Assembly: GCA_002482845.1 (NCBI GenBank)
Contig: DLGT01000172.1
Span: 1-64,000 of the forward strand
DNA length: 64,000 nucleotides
Direction: 5' to 3'
Source: Saprospiraceae bacterium UBA7687
GTDB taxonomy: Bacteria; Bacteroidota; Bacteroidia; Chitinophagales; Saprospiraceae
Shown here one piece after another: positions 27,247 to 36,647 of the stretch (position 1 is its first letter; every line of letters begins with the position of its first letter). The notes beneath the pieces were generated by a model. It saw only the letters and a program-made list of their open reading frames with translations. It searched no databases and was not told the DNA's origin. The position numbers and the translations under genes were made by a program.

Positions 27247-27447
27247 ATGTCAACAATAAACAACATAAGTCAAAATGGTGAAGATCTTGCCATTTTTGTT
27301 CCGGGCTTAGGTGCCGTATTACCCGATAGTGTCGATATTGGAAAGCCTAGTATTTCTGTTGAAGAATTGGTAGCACTTTCTACAATAACCCAAACACCCA
27401 TTGAAGAAATTCTTAAACCCATAGATTTTCCTTATTGGAGTCTTTGA
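27247..27447 (+). CDS. Small protein of unknown function, 66 aa
   Basis: A 66-codon ORF with coding-like codon use and an A-rich leader. The product is acidic and has no signal peptide or membrane segment. The N-terminal half reads NGEDLAIFVPGLGAVLPD; the C-terminal half contains a possible helix-turn (ISVEELVALSTITQ) and ends in FPYWSL. No family is recognised. It lies 58 nt before the DUF5686 gene and 250 nt after a palindrome of TetR half-sites. A peptide precursor is imaginable, but no maturation enzyme is adjacent, so I leave it unassigned. Confidence 0.6.
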   Translation: MSTINNISQNGEDLAIFVPGLGAVLPDSVDIGKPSISVEELVALSTITQTPIEEILKPIDFPYWSL

Positions 27448-27505
27448 CAGAATATTCGATAAACATTTTCTCTCTATACTTGTTAAAACCAAATAATATT
27501 TCAAA

Positions 27506-30076
27506 ATGCAACTCCAATCTATATATAGGCAATTCCTTTTGCTGTCTACTATATTAATATCACAATTCATTTTTGCCCAATCTCCTACTATTGTTAAAGG
27601 TCATATTATAGATGACAAAACGAAAGAAGATTTGCTTTATGTAAATGTGCAATTTGAAAACTCTTCTTCAGGAACTACTTCAGACATTGATGGTAAATTT
27701 TACATTGAAACAAACGAGAAAGTAACCAAGCTAAGGGTATCATATATCGGATATAAAACCCAATTAATTGATATAAAGCCAGGTCAGCTAAATAACATTA
27801 TCGTTTCTTTAGTTGATGAAGCTATTGGACTTGAAGAAGTTGTTGTAAAAGTTGAAAAGTACAAAAACAAAGATAATCCGGCAGTCGCATTAATTAAAAA
27901 AGTAATAGAGAATAAAGATAAAAATAGGAGAGAAAGCTTTGACTATTATAGCTACAACAAACATGAAAAAATGGAGTTTGCGCTCAATAATATAACAGAA
28001 AAGACAAGAAATGGATTCCTTTTTAAACGTATCAAGTTTATATTTGAAAATGCAGATACAAATAAAGTTACTGGTAAAGTAAATCTACCTATTTTCTTGA
28101 GAGAAAATATATCAGATGTCTATTACAGAAAGGAACCAAAGTCAAAAAAAGAATACATCAGAGCTGAAAAAATAACTAATATAGATGATATCTTTAATAG
28201 CATTGGGATATCTAACATGATGACAAATATGTATCAAGACATTGATTTTTATGAAAATACGATCATGTTGTTAACAAATGGTTTCGTAAGTCCTTTATCA
28301 CCTATTTCACCTAATATATACAGATTTTACATTCAAGATACTACTGTAATTGATGGTAAATCTATGATACATTTATATTTCGCACCTAGGACGAAAACAG
28401 ATTTTGCATTTATGGGACACATGTGGATAGCTAATGATACCACGTATGCATTACACAAAATCGAAGCAGGAATTCCGAATGATATAAATTTAAATTGGGT
28501 AAGAGAACTGCAAATATCCCAAAAATACGATTGGGTTGCCAATAGAGCTGATAGAGATGAGCCAAAGCTTATGCTTGTAAAAGATGATATTATGATAGAC
28601 TTTGGACTGAGTAAAGGCGATAGTACTCGTTCTGTCCTTGGACGTAAGTCTACATCATTTCAAGATATTGATGTAAATAGGCCACTTAGTGATACACTTT
28701 TTAATTTTGCAGGAGCTACGATAAGGGCCTATGATGCTTTGCGAAAACCTGATGAGTATTGGGTAGCAAAAAGACATATTCCATTGAATGAGTCGGAGAT
28801 GGGTATTTATGAAATGGTAGACAGTCTTAAAAATCACAAACCATTCAAAAGAGTACTTGCTATAGGACGTCTTTTATTAGAAGGATACACACCCATTGCT
28901 GGGTTTGATCTTGGTCCAGCCAATACATTTTATAGTTTTAACCCAATTGAAGGTTTTAGGTTACGTCTAGGAGGTAGGACAAATTTGAAATTTAGCCAGC
29001 GAATGATGATTGAAGGGTATGGAGCGTACGGATTTAAAGATGAAAAATTTAAAGGATATGCTGCGATGAGATATAACTTCGGTAAAAGTCAATTACTTAG
29101 ATTTCCTTATAATCAGCTGAAAGTATGGTATCAAGATGATATAAAAATACCAGGGCAAGATCTCCAATTTGTGCAAGAAGACAATATTCTCTTGTCAATC
29201 AAACGTGGTGTAAATGACAAGATGATTTACACAGAAACTGCTGGTATTGAATATTTAAAAGAAAGCGAAGGAGGTTTTTCATATAGTATTTCAGCAAAAA
29301 AGACAATACAGACTCCAGCGGGTGCATTACTTTTTGATTATGATTCTATCACAGAAAGATTATTTAAGAATGAAGTAATGAGTTCAGAACTTGGATTAAT
29401 GTTGAGATATGCACCTAATGAAAAGTTTTATGAAGGTTCAACGTATCGGACACCAATGCTTACTAAATACCCAATAATTGAATTTAGGTACACTGCCGGT
29501 ATTAAAGGACCTACTATGGGAGAGTATAATTACCATAATATTCAGCTTAAAGCTAAAAAGGTATTTTTTATGCCTCCATTTGGGTATTCTGAGTTTATAG
29601 TTGAAGGCGGTAGGATATTCGGGCAGGTACCATATACATTGTTAACAACGCACAGAGCAAACCAAACTTATGCTTATCAATTGGAGTCTTATAACTTGAT
29701 GAACTTTTTAGAATTTGTGAGTGACAAATATGCTTCTATTAATTATCAACATAATTTCCAAGGTGTATTTTTTGGTCGAATACCATTAATTAACAAGTTA
29801 AAATGGCGAGAAGTAGTTACATTTAAAGGTCTATGGGGAAGTCTTGATGATCAGAATCTACCAGACAATACCAATGAATTATTAAGATTTCCAGTAGATG
29901 AAAATGGTCAAGTATTAACTAACACATTAGAAAGAAAACCGTATATAGAGACAAGTGTAGGTATTGGAAATATTTTTAAAGTGCTTAGGGTAGATTATGT
30001 CAGAAGGCTGAATTACACAGATTTGCCTAATGTCAGTAAATGGGGTATCAGAGCAAGGGTAAAATTTGAGTTTTAA
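27506..30076 (+). CDS. DUF5686 outer-membrane protein with carboxypeptidase-like domain
   Basis: 856 residues with a Sec signal peptide ending IFAQ near residue 25. Residues about 27-115 form a carboxypeptidase-D-regulatory-like beta-sandwich (VKGHIIDDKTKEDLLYVNV... and IVSLVDEAIGLEEVVV), the fold that opens many TonB-linked proteins. The rest fits DUF5686, an outer-membrane beta-barrel family widespread in Bacteroidota. No TonB plug is seen, so it is not a classical TonB-dependent receptor. The C-terminus RARVKFEF has the terminal Phe of outer-membrane barrels. It has its own terminator. Function unknown. Confidence 0.88.
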   Translation: MQLQSIYRQFLLLSTILISQFIFAQSPTIVKGHIIDDKTKEDLLYVNVQFENSSSGTTSDIDGKFYIETNEKVTKLRVSYIGYKTQLIDIKPGQLNNIIVSLVDEAIGLEEVVVKVEKYKNKDNPAVALIKKVIENKDKNRRESFDYYSYNKHEKMEFALNNITEKTRNGFLFKRIKFIFENADTNKVTGKVNLPIFLRENISDVYYRKEPKSKKEYIRAEKITNIDDIFNSIGISNMMTNMYQDIDFYENTIMLLTNGFVSPLSPISPNIYRFYIQDTTVIDGKSMIHLYFAPRTKTDFAFMGHMWIANDTTYALHKIEAGIPNDINLNWVRELQISQKYDWVANRADRDEPKLMLVKDDIMIDFGLSKGDSTRSVLGRKSTSFQDIDVNRPLSDTLFNFAGATIRAYDALRKPDEYWVAKRHIPLNESEMGIYEMVDSLKNHKPFKRVLAIGRLLLEGYTPIAGFDLGPANTFYSFNPIEGFRLRLGGRTNLKFSQRMMIEGYGAYGFKDEKFKGYAAMRYNFGKSQLLRFPYNQLKVWYQDDIKIPGQDLQFVQEDNILLSIKRGVNDKMIYTETAGIEYLKESEGGFSYSISAKKTIQTPAGALLFDYDSITERLFKNEVMSSELGLMLRYAPNEKFYEGSTYRTPMLTKYPIIEFRYTAGIKGPTMGEYNYHNIQLKAKKVFFMPPFGYSEFIVEGGRIFGQVPYTLLTTHRANQTYAYQLESYNLMNFLEFVSDKYASINYQHNFQGVFFGRIPLINKLKWREVVTFKGLWGSLDDQNLPDNTNELLRFPVDENGQVLTNTLERKPYIETSVGIGNIFKVLRVDYVRRLNYTDLPNVSKWGIRARVKFEF

Positions 30077-30131
30077 GTTTCATTCACCTAAACCTTGATC
30101 TCGGTCTCAATCTTACTTCAATTGTCAAAAT

Positions 30132-30165
30132 AATGTCTTATTAAGATCAATAAGGCATTTTTATT
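30132..30165 (+). terminator. Terminator of the DUF5686 gene
   Basis: AATGTCTTATT-AAGATC-AATAAGGCATT followed by TTTATTG: an 11-bp stem with one G-T pair and a T-rich tail. Confidence 0.7.
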
Positions 30166-30260
30166 GTTAAAAGTTATGATAATGTAATCACGAAAGTTAT
30201 TTTTATGACTTAATGTCATTATAACAATATCTTATTATTATAACCTTTAATCTGTTAGTC

Positions 30261-33200
30261 ATGCGCCACATGTCACTTTTCTTATCTCTGATATTACTAT
30301 GTAATTTCCTGAATGCCCAAATATCTTTGACACCTACAGGGGCAGGACCTGATGATAGTGCCACTATTATTTTTGATGCTGCATTAGGAAACAAAGAGCT
30401 CATGGGTGCCACCAAAGTATATATCCACCATGGTGTAGTTACTGACAAAATAGATGGCACTGCTTGGAAATACGTAAAAGGTAATTGGGGACAAGATGAT
30501 GGTATTGGTCTCATGACTAAAGTCCCTGGCGAAGCAAATAAATGGCAATTTACCATAAATCCGAATATTCGAGCTTATTTTGGTGTACCTGCTGGAGAGA
30601 ATATCTTCAGAATATCTTGTGTATTCCGTAATGCCGCTGGAACTGTAAAGGGTACATTGGCACCAGGTCAATATGGATGGGGCACCGTGGCAAATAACCA
30701 AGATATCTATATCAACCTTAATAGTGATAATTATATAAATATTAAAAATCCTGTAGGTTCGGAAAGCTTTTTGGATCAAGGACAATCTCTAAACATTCAA
30801 GCAGAAGCATCTGCTGATGTTTCCAAAATGACTTTATGGCTTGACGAAGGTTCGGGATTTGTGGAACGTAGTACTATTAATTCTGGACGTATTCTTAATT
30901 TCGCTTACGTGCCTACTGCATCTGTAAATTTGGGGATTAAAGTTACAGCAACCATCAATGGATCTGATGTAGAAGCTTTAAAGACGTACAATATTGTCAT
31001 CAAAAAAAGTACTGAAATTGTAGATTTACCTTTAGGATTGAAGCAAGGGGTCAATTATCATGAAAATGATCCTACTAAGGTGACAATGGTTCTTCTAGCG
31101 CCATTTAAAGATTTTGTTTATGCTGTGGGAGATTTTTCAAACTGGCAAATACGAGAAGAAAACCAAATGAAGCGAACACCTGATGGAAAATATTATTGGT
31201 TAGAATTAACAGGACTTACGCCAAATAAATCATATGTATATCAATATTGGATAGATGGCAAACTCAAAATTGCAGACCCTTATACAAAACAGGTTGCTGA
31301 TCCGTGGAATGACAAATGGATCGAGCCTTCAGTTTACCCTAATTTGCCTGCTTACACACGAGAAGATTTAGGGATAGCTGCTGTATTCACCACCAACCAA
31401 TCCCAATACAATTGGGCGGCGTCTGAAGATTCTTGGGAAAGGCCTGATGTCAATCATTTGGTCATTTATGAATTACATCTTAGAGACTTTTTGGCATCGC
31501 ATTCATTGCAAGATTTGACTGACACTATATCGTATTTAAAACGGTTGGGGATAAATGCCATTGAGCTTATGCCGATGAATGAATTTGAAGGAAATGATTC
31601 TTGGGGATACAATCCTTCTTTCTTTTTTGCGCCAGATAAATATTATGGTACAAAAGATGATCTGAAAAAATTTATCGAAATAGCACATCAGAATGATATT
31701 GCGGTTATTCTGGATATCGTTCTCAATCATGCATTTGGTCAAAGCCCTATGGTTCAGATGTATTTTGATGGTGGAAAACCTGCTGCTAATAATCCTTGGT
31801 TTAATCGCGAATACGTGGGTCAATACCAATGGGGATATGATTTTAACCATGAAAGCCAGTATACAAAGGATTTTATAGATGATGTCAATAAGTATTGGCT
31901 AGAAGAATTTCACTTTGACGGATTTAGATTTGACTTCACCAAAGGATTTACCAATTATGCACCAGGAGGTAGTGTAGATGGTTTTGACCAATCAAGAATT
32001 AATATACTGAAACGAATGGCAGATAAGCTTTGGGAAGTCGATCCGAAGGCCTACGTAATATTGGAACATTGGAGTCCAGCTGCTGAGGAAACCCAACTTG
32101 GCAATTATGGTATGAAGATGTGGCGTAATAAAAGTTATGACTTCGTACCAGCTACAATAGGAAACCCTACAGGTAGTTTTGCGAACACGGATGCTACAAG
32201 TCACGTGACATTTTACAATAGTCATGATGAAAGAAGGTTAGCCGAACATTGTATTACAGAAGGAAGGGCTTCAGGAAGTTACAATATCAAAGATACAGTC
32301 ATTATGTACGAACGAGTAAAAATGGCAGCGGCGTTTAATTATTTACAACCTGGTCCCAAAATGATTTGGCAGTTTGACGAGTTGGGTTATGATATTGATA
32401 TAAACTTCAATGGTAGGGTAGGAAGAAAGCCTTACGTATGGGGAAATGGAAGCTTGAAATATTACAATAGTGCATTGAGACAAAACATTTATAAGACATA
32501 TCAAGGGATTCTACAAATCAGAAAAGAGATTGGCCCTTCCGTATTGCTTTCAGCGCAAAAAAATCATCAAAATACAGGAGATACGCGGAGGTTGGTTTAT
32601 AATACATCGGACATTGATCTAGTTGTGGTAGGTAATTTTGGTTTGGCCATAAAATCAATTGATCCTAAATTTACACAAACTGGAAAGTGGTATAATTACT
32701 TTACTGGAGACTCAATAAATGTTGCAAATGTAAGTGCCACAATTACTTTAAAACCAGGGGAATGGCATATTTATACAACAAAAAGGCTAGCAGTAGGTCA
32801 ACCCGATGTAGTAGGCATTTACGATAATCCTGTCACCATCACCCCTAATCCTTTCAAAGGTTCTGATCTGATAAAAGTAAGATTTGATGCTAAAAAGGCT
32901 AGTCCTGGATCAACGAATGGGCTTGTAGGAGCGGACAAAGTATATATGCATTCTGGCGTTATCCTTACTTCTGCTACTAATAGTACACTGACAAATATTG
33001 TTGGTACACTAACAGATGATGGAATAGGTGAAATGACCAAAGTAGGTGATGATATTTGGGAACTAAATTTAACACCTAATCAGTACTATAATATTGCTCA
33101 GGGCAAAGAAATTTTCCAGATGGGTATGTGGTTTAGGAATGAAGACAATATGCAAAAGGGATACGGATTCAGGAATTCAATCATACATTTTGACGTGCAG

Positions 33201-33872
33201 TCTGATTTACCTATAGTCACTATAACGCCAGCTGCTTTTAATTCGGACACAGAAATCACCATTACATTTGATGCTACAAAAGGAAATAGAGAATTACTAG
33301 GTGCAGATAAAGTGTATATGCATAGTGGCGTGAGTGTATCTGCAACAGCTTCTGAAACGACAGCATGGAATAAAGTGGTTGGTAATTGGGGAATGGATGA
33401 CGGTGTAGGTAGAATGACAAAAGTCCCAGGAGAAGCTAATAAATGGCAAATAAAGCTAAGACCAAGAAATTATTATAGCCTAGCTGTAAATGATTTTCCA
33501 TATTGGATAGCGGCGGTATTTAGAAGTGCTGATGGTAATGTTAAAGGAACAGGTACACCAGGACCTTTTGAAAATGGGTATATAGCCACAAACCAAGATT
33601 TCTTTCTAAAAAATGCAGGAACCGTTTCATTGGCAGAACTTGATATTCCTAATTTTGTGTTATATCCAAATCCTAGTACAGGTAATATAAATTTTGAAGG
33701 CTTAGATGGTAAATTTATTTTTACTGTGTATAACACCAATGGACAACAAGTGACGAACCACATTCTGAATGGTAATTCATCTATATCTTTAGATCACTTA
33801 AATACAGGAATGTATATTTATACCATTCAACAAGAAGATAAAATTAAAACTGGGAAGTTGCTAATCGATTAA
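30261..33872 (+). CDS. Secreted GH13 alpha-amylase-family enzyme with T9SS sorting domain
   Basis: 1203 residues with a signal peptide ending LLCNFLNAQ. Domain order: a beta-sandwich module (about 20-155), an early CBM48/E-set region (about 255-350), then the GH13 barrel (about 390-830). The barrel carries the nucleophile in GFRFD near 553, the acid/base Glu in VILEHW near 600 and region IV NSHDE near 653. Two more copies of the first beta-sandwich follow (about 855-985 and 990-1130), sharing the phrases ADKVYMHSGV and DDGxGxMTKV. The last 75 residues are a type A T9SS C-terminal sorting domain (LYPNPSTGNINFEG...). It is exported to the cell surface and probably cleaves starch- or glycogen-like glucans. 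Confidence 0.9.
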   Translation: MRHMSLFLSLILLCNFLNAQISLTPTGAGPDDSATIIFDAALGNKELMGATKVYIHHGVVTDKIDGTAWKYVKGNWGQDDGIGLMTKVPGEANKWQFTINPNIRAYFGVPAGENIFRISCVFRNAAGTVKGTLAPGQYGWGTVANNQDIYINLNSDNYINIKNPVGSESFLDQGQSLNIQAEASADVSKMTLWLDEGSGFVERSTINSGRILNFAYVPTASVNLGIKVTATINGSDVEALKTYNIVIKKSTEIVDLPLGLKQGVNYHENDPTKVTMVLLAPFKDFVYAVGDFSNWQIREENQMKRTPDGKYYWLELTGLTPNKSYVYQYWIDGKLKIADPYTKQVADPWNDKWIEPSVYPNLPAYTREDLGIAAVFTTNQSQYNWAASEDSWERPDVNHLVIYELHLRDFLASHSLQDLTDTISYLKRLGINAIELMPMNEFEGNDSWGYNPSFFFAPDKYYGTKDDLKKFIEIAHQNDIAVILDIVLNHAFGQSPMVQMYFDGGKPAANNPWFNREYVGQYQWGYDFNHESQYTKDFIDDVNKYWLEEFHFDGFRFDFTKGFTNYAPGGSVDGFDQSRINILKRMADKLWEVDPKAYVILEHWSPAAEETQLGNYGMKMWRNKSYDFVPATIGNPTGSFANTDATSHVTFYNSHDERRLAEHCITEGRASGSYNIKDTVIMYERVKMAAAFNYLQPGPKMIWQFDELGYDIDINFNGRVGRKPYVWGNGSLKYYNSALRQNIYKTYQGILQIRKEIGPSVLLSAQKNHQNTGDTRRLVYNTSDIDLVVVGNFGLAIKSIDPKFTQTGKWYNYFTGDSINVANVSATITLKPGEWHIYTTKRLAVGQPDVVGIYDNPVTITPNPFKGSDLIKVRFDAKKASPGSTNGLVGADKVYMHSGVILTSATNSTLTNIVGTLTDDGIGEMTKVGDDIWELNLTPNQYYNIAQGKEIFQMGMWFRNEDNMQKGYGFRNSIIHFDVQSDLPIVTITPAAFNSDTEITITFDATKGNRELLGADKVYMHSGVSVSATASETTAWNKVVGNWGMDDGVGRMTKVPGEANKWQIKLRPRNYYSLAVNDFPYWIAAVFRSADGNVKGTGTPGPFENGYIATNQDFFLKNAGTVSLAELDIPNFVLYPNPSTGNINFEGLDGKFIFTVYNTNGQQVTNHILNGNSSISLDHLNTGMYIYTIQQEDKIKTGKLLID

Positions 33873-33888
33873 TGATGTTTTCTAATAG

Positions 33889-33926
33889 AAAAGGCTTGCA
33901 AGTTAATGATTTGCAAGCCTTTTTTA
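33889..33926. terminator. Bidirectional terminator
   Basis: AAAAGGCTTGCAA, an 8-nt loop, then TTTGCAAGCCTTTTTT. It serves the convergent GH13 and Rpn nuclease genes. Confidence 0.85.
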
Positions 33927-33930
33927 TTTT

Positions 33931-34857
33931 TTACATTTTCTTGTGATCCTTAAGGATTTTAATTGTTTCTTCTTCGGTAATTCTTACGATTCTTGCAATC
34001 TGTGGAATGGGCAACTTATCATCAAAGCAAGATAGTACAACTTCAATCTTTTCTTCAATTTTCCCTTCGATTTTCCCTTCGATCTTGCCTTCGATTTTCC
34101 CTTCGATTTTTCCGTTATTCTTTCCTTTTTGGATAGCCGTTTCAATTACGTCCTTAGAGATTCGAACATCTTTTATATATTGATCATACTCTAGTTTTGC
34201 TGTGGTGTCCATATTGTCATATTTTAATTGTTTATCAACTTTATTAAGCCCTTTGGCAGTATAACTATCAGGAAGAGCTGTGTATTTCAAAAAATAAATC
34301 CATTCATCCAAAGGTTCTAAAGCTAGTTTGTCAAAATTATTTACTTTGATTAATATTATTTCAGGAAATATTTCAGAAGGATATTTCTTTCCAAATTTTT
34401 GTTTTTGGAATTCTCCTAATTCTAATATTTCGCCATTATTTATCCCGTTAAAACTCATTATTCCTTTGTAAAGATAATCATCTCCTAGACCAAGATCGAA
34501 GTACAAAATATTGATAGAATAGACCTTTTTGACCTGATCATAAGGCTTTCCTTCTGTCATATATTCAGTTATCACTTTTGATATACCGTAAAGTATCCTA
34601 TGGAAATAATCTGACTCTTCATAAAATTGGATTTCGATAATAATAAGCTCACCTTTCTTATTCTCACAAAGCATATCTACTTGATTATGCTTATCACTTT
34701 CATTTTCTTTATTACCTTCTGATTCCAACATTGTTTTAATTTGGATATCATCTTTGAGTAATTCAGACAAAAAACCTTCAAGTATTGAAAAGTTGGCCTT
34801 TTGTCTTAAAAGCTTCTTTGATGCCCAATCAAAACTTACGAGTGTCCTTTTACCCAT
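33931..34857 (-). CDS. Rpn/PDDEXK_2-family nuclease
   Basis: 308 residues. The N-terminal PDDEXK_2 domain (about 1-230) opens with VSFDWASKKLLRQKANFSIL and shows the nuclease core QVDMLCENKKGELIIIEIQF, that is Asp followed by ExQ, as in Rpn proteins. Members promote RecA-independent recombination or act as transposase-like or anti-phage nucleases in bacteria. Near residues 247-272 there are six imperfect copies of the tetrapeptide GKIE, encoded by a 12-bp tandem repeat that can change copy number. The C-terminus has a helix-turn segment (IPQIARIVRITEEETIKIL). It is monocistronic and convergent with the amylase gene. Confidence 0.88.
   Translation of the reverse strand: MGKRTLVSFDWASKKLLRQKANFSILEGFLSELLKDDIQIKTMLESEGNKENESDKHNQVDMLCENKKGELIIIEIQFYEESDYFHRILYGISKVITEYMTEGKPYDQVKKVYSINILYFDLGLGDDYLYKGIMSFNGINNGEILELGEFQKQKFGKKYPSEIFPEIILIKVNNFDKLALEPLDEWIYFLKYTALPDSYTAKGLNKVDKQLKYDNMDTTAKLEYDQYIKDVRISKDVIETAIQKGKNNGKIEGKIEGKIEGKIEGKIEEKIEVVLSCFDDKLPIPQIARIVRITEEETIKILKDHKKM
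34041..34116 (-). repeat. 12-bp tandem repeat within the Rpn gene
   Basis: About six copies of a 12-bp unit (plus strand TTCGATTTTCCC and variants) encode successive Gly-Lys-Ile-Glu units. The period is a multiple of three, so gain or loss of units keeps the frame. Confidence 0.85.
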
Positions 34858-34956
34858 ATATTATTTCTAAACAGCGAAATTAGGAAAATAATTCAATAAA
34901 ATGGCTGTTTTGTATTTTTTGATTTCAATATTATGGCTAATTTGGCTTAAGCAAAA

Positions 34957-35391
34957 TCAGCCTTTTCTAAATCCTTTTAATGACATTTGGGTAAAATATG
35001 GATGGTCGGGATTTACAATGAGTTCTTGTCTTTGTGGGTGGATAATGACGTCCATATCCTCCAGTGGAATAGCACCCAATAGTGGTTCGCTGCTTCCTGG
35101 TAGGACCATCGCATCCACATTGCACCTTCTATTTTTAAATCTTATTTCTACAGGACCTACTACTTCATACTCCCGAATACTGCCGTCCGCAAGCATTCCT
35201 TTACGTTTTTCAACAACTGGAAGCTGTAGCTGTTCTTGAATCTCTTCGTTAATACATAAATTGTAAGCACCTTTGTCAACCAACATAGTGACAGTCATTC
35301 GCTTGACATCATCTTGATCCAATAGGTTTCTCCTGACCATCTCTAGGTCACCACCATTTATGATTTCTATTTCAGCATGAACTAAGTCCAT
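34957..35391 (-). CDS. Retropepsin-like (clan AA) aspartyl protease family protein with altered active site
   Basis: 144 residues. The beta-rich single-domain layout matches clan AA retropepsin-like proteins of bacteria. The active-site loop region reads MLVDKGAYNLCI, where family members have D-T/S-G-A; here Thr/Ser is replaced by Lys. A hydrophobic-hydrophobic-Gly motif follows later (LLGAIPLEDMDV), as in retropepsins. The catalytic Asp is kept, so activity may be lost or changed. It is 59 nt downstream of the ATP-grasp-like gene and could be the last gene of that cluster. Substrate unknown. Confidence 0.75.
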   Translation of the reverse strand: MDLVHAEIEIINGGDLEMVRRNLLDQDDVKRMTVTMLVDKGAYNLCINEEIQEQLQLPVVEKRKGMLADGSIREYEVVGPVEIRFKNRRCNVDAMVLPGSSEPLLGAIPLEDMDVIIHPQRQELIVNPDHPYFTQMSLKGFRKG

Positions 35392-35450
35392 AGCATTGTT
35401 TTTTGCAGTTAATGTTAAAAATTATAATTTAGTTCCTTATTAATATTGAA

Positions 35451-36647
35451 TTACTTCTCAAAAAAACCAACACTACCACCGACCCAATCTTTGTCTTTGT
35501 TGTATTTGACACCTATCATTTTTCCTTTTGAAAGTCTAACCAAATTGGTCACTACAAAAGCCTTTGGAGCACCTTTAGGCCACATCATTAACATTCTTAT
35601 TTCTGCTTTTACAGGTTCGTTTGGTGATTTTATGATTGGTTCATACTTTACCTTTTTTTGTAAGATAAAGTTAGTTTTGTCTTCTATTTTATCAATATCC
35701 TCCTTGGTAACATCGATGATCACTCCTGCCCCCGCAAATGAAAATAAAGGCTTCAAAACATAGTTTTCAAGATCTTGAGGTAGTGACTCTAGTTCGTGTA
35801 AAAAGTATGTATCAGGTACGTATTTGTTTTTTAGGTACGGCAACATGTATTTACTTATCCTATAGAACCAGTTTGGGTGACCTATCCACTCTACATCCAG
35901 ATTGTCTGTAAACTTGAATGCAATATCTAAGTCTGGTCGCTGGTCCAATTCGTCGAATATGACCCTATTGTAAATCTTAAGGACACGAACTAAATCTCCC
36001 GAATCATCTTTATAAAATAATTGATCTCCTTCTTTGATGACATCTGTGATACAGACTACAGGGATTCCGAGTTCCACCGAAGTGCTCAGCATATCTATGT
36101 AAGTGGTCTGTTTTTCTGGTTCTATCTCTAACAATATGACATGCTTAGGATCTGTATCTCCTACAATGATGTCACCCATCATTTTTTTGTACTGATCTAC
36201 CGTGATATCATTAAAAAAACAAGTAAGATTTTCGGGTATTTCAAAATGATTTTTAAATGCTTCAGATACCATGTATTGGAAAAAATACACAGATGGAAAT
36301 CCTTGTATCTCAATTAACATCGGTATAGGATCGCCATTTTCATCTAAACAAACTCCAAAATCCATCTGAAGAAAAGTGGTATGTTCATCCTCATTAGGCA
36401 CGATGAGACTTTCATCATACAAGGCACCTTGGGTAAATGATTTAATATCTGGGCGCAATACCACTTCATTGATCAAATCACATGCTTCTAGAAGTCTTTC
36501 CTTAAGAATTTTAGGTATAAAAAGCGGTGTCTCAGCTACTCTGAATAGAGGTTTTTTGTTATACTGAGCGGTTAGGCCATCTAGAAATGCCTGATACTTT
36601 TCTTGGGTAAAGGTTTGGTTGTATTGCGCTCTTATGGATGGTATCAT
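35451..36647 (-). CDS. Divergent ATP-grasp-like protein
   Basis: 398 residues, soluble. The C-terminal third has ATP-grasp features: YVLKPLFSFAGAGVII (Lys and Gly-rich loop near 295), NFILQKKVKYEPII and EIRMLMMW followed by VRLSKGKMIGVKYN. The N-terminal two thirds include a region that resembles circularly permuted ATP-grasp proteins; I cannot name a known subfamily. Its start overlaps the amidotransferase gene's stop by 4 nt (ATGA), so the two are translationally coupled. The partners suggest an ATP-dependent ligase for a carboxylate-amine bond. Confidence 0.65.
   Translation of the reverse strand: MIPSIRAQYNQTFTQEKYQAFLDGLTAQYNKKPLFRVAETPLFIPKILKERLLEACDLINEVVLRPDIKSFTQGALYDESLIVPNEDEHTTFLQMDFGVCLDENGDPIPMLIEIQGFPSVYFFQYMVSEAFKNHFEIPENLTCFFNDITVDQYKKMMGDIIVGDTDPKHVILLEIEPEKQTTYIDMLSTSVELGIPVVCITDVIKEGDQLFYKDDSGDLVRVLKIYNRVIFDELDQRPDLDIAFKFTDNLDVEWIGHPNWFYRISKYMLPYLKNKYVPDTYFLHELESLPQDLENYVLKPLFSFAGAGVIIDVTKEDIDKIEDKTNFILQKKVKYEPIIKSPNEPVKAEIRMLMMWPKGAPKAFVVTNLVRLSKGKMIGVKYNKDKDWVGGSVGFFEK

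Noticed and set aside
27247..27447. RiPP precursor peptide
   Set aside because: No leader/core boundary, Cys cluster or modifying enzyme nearby.
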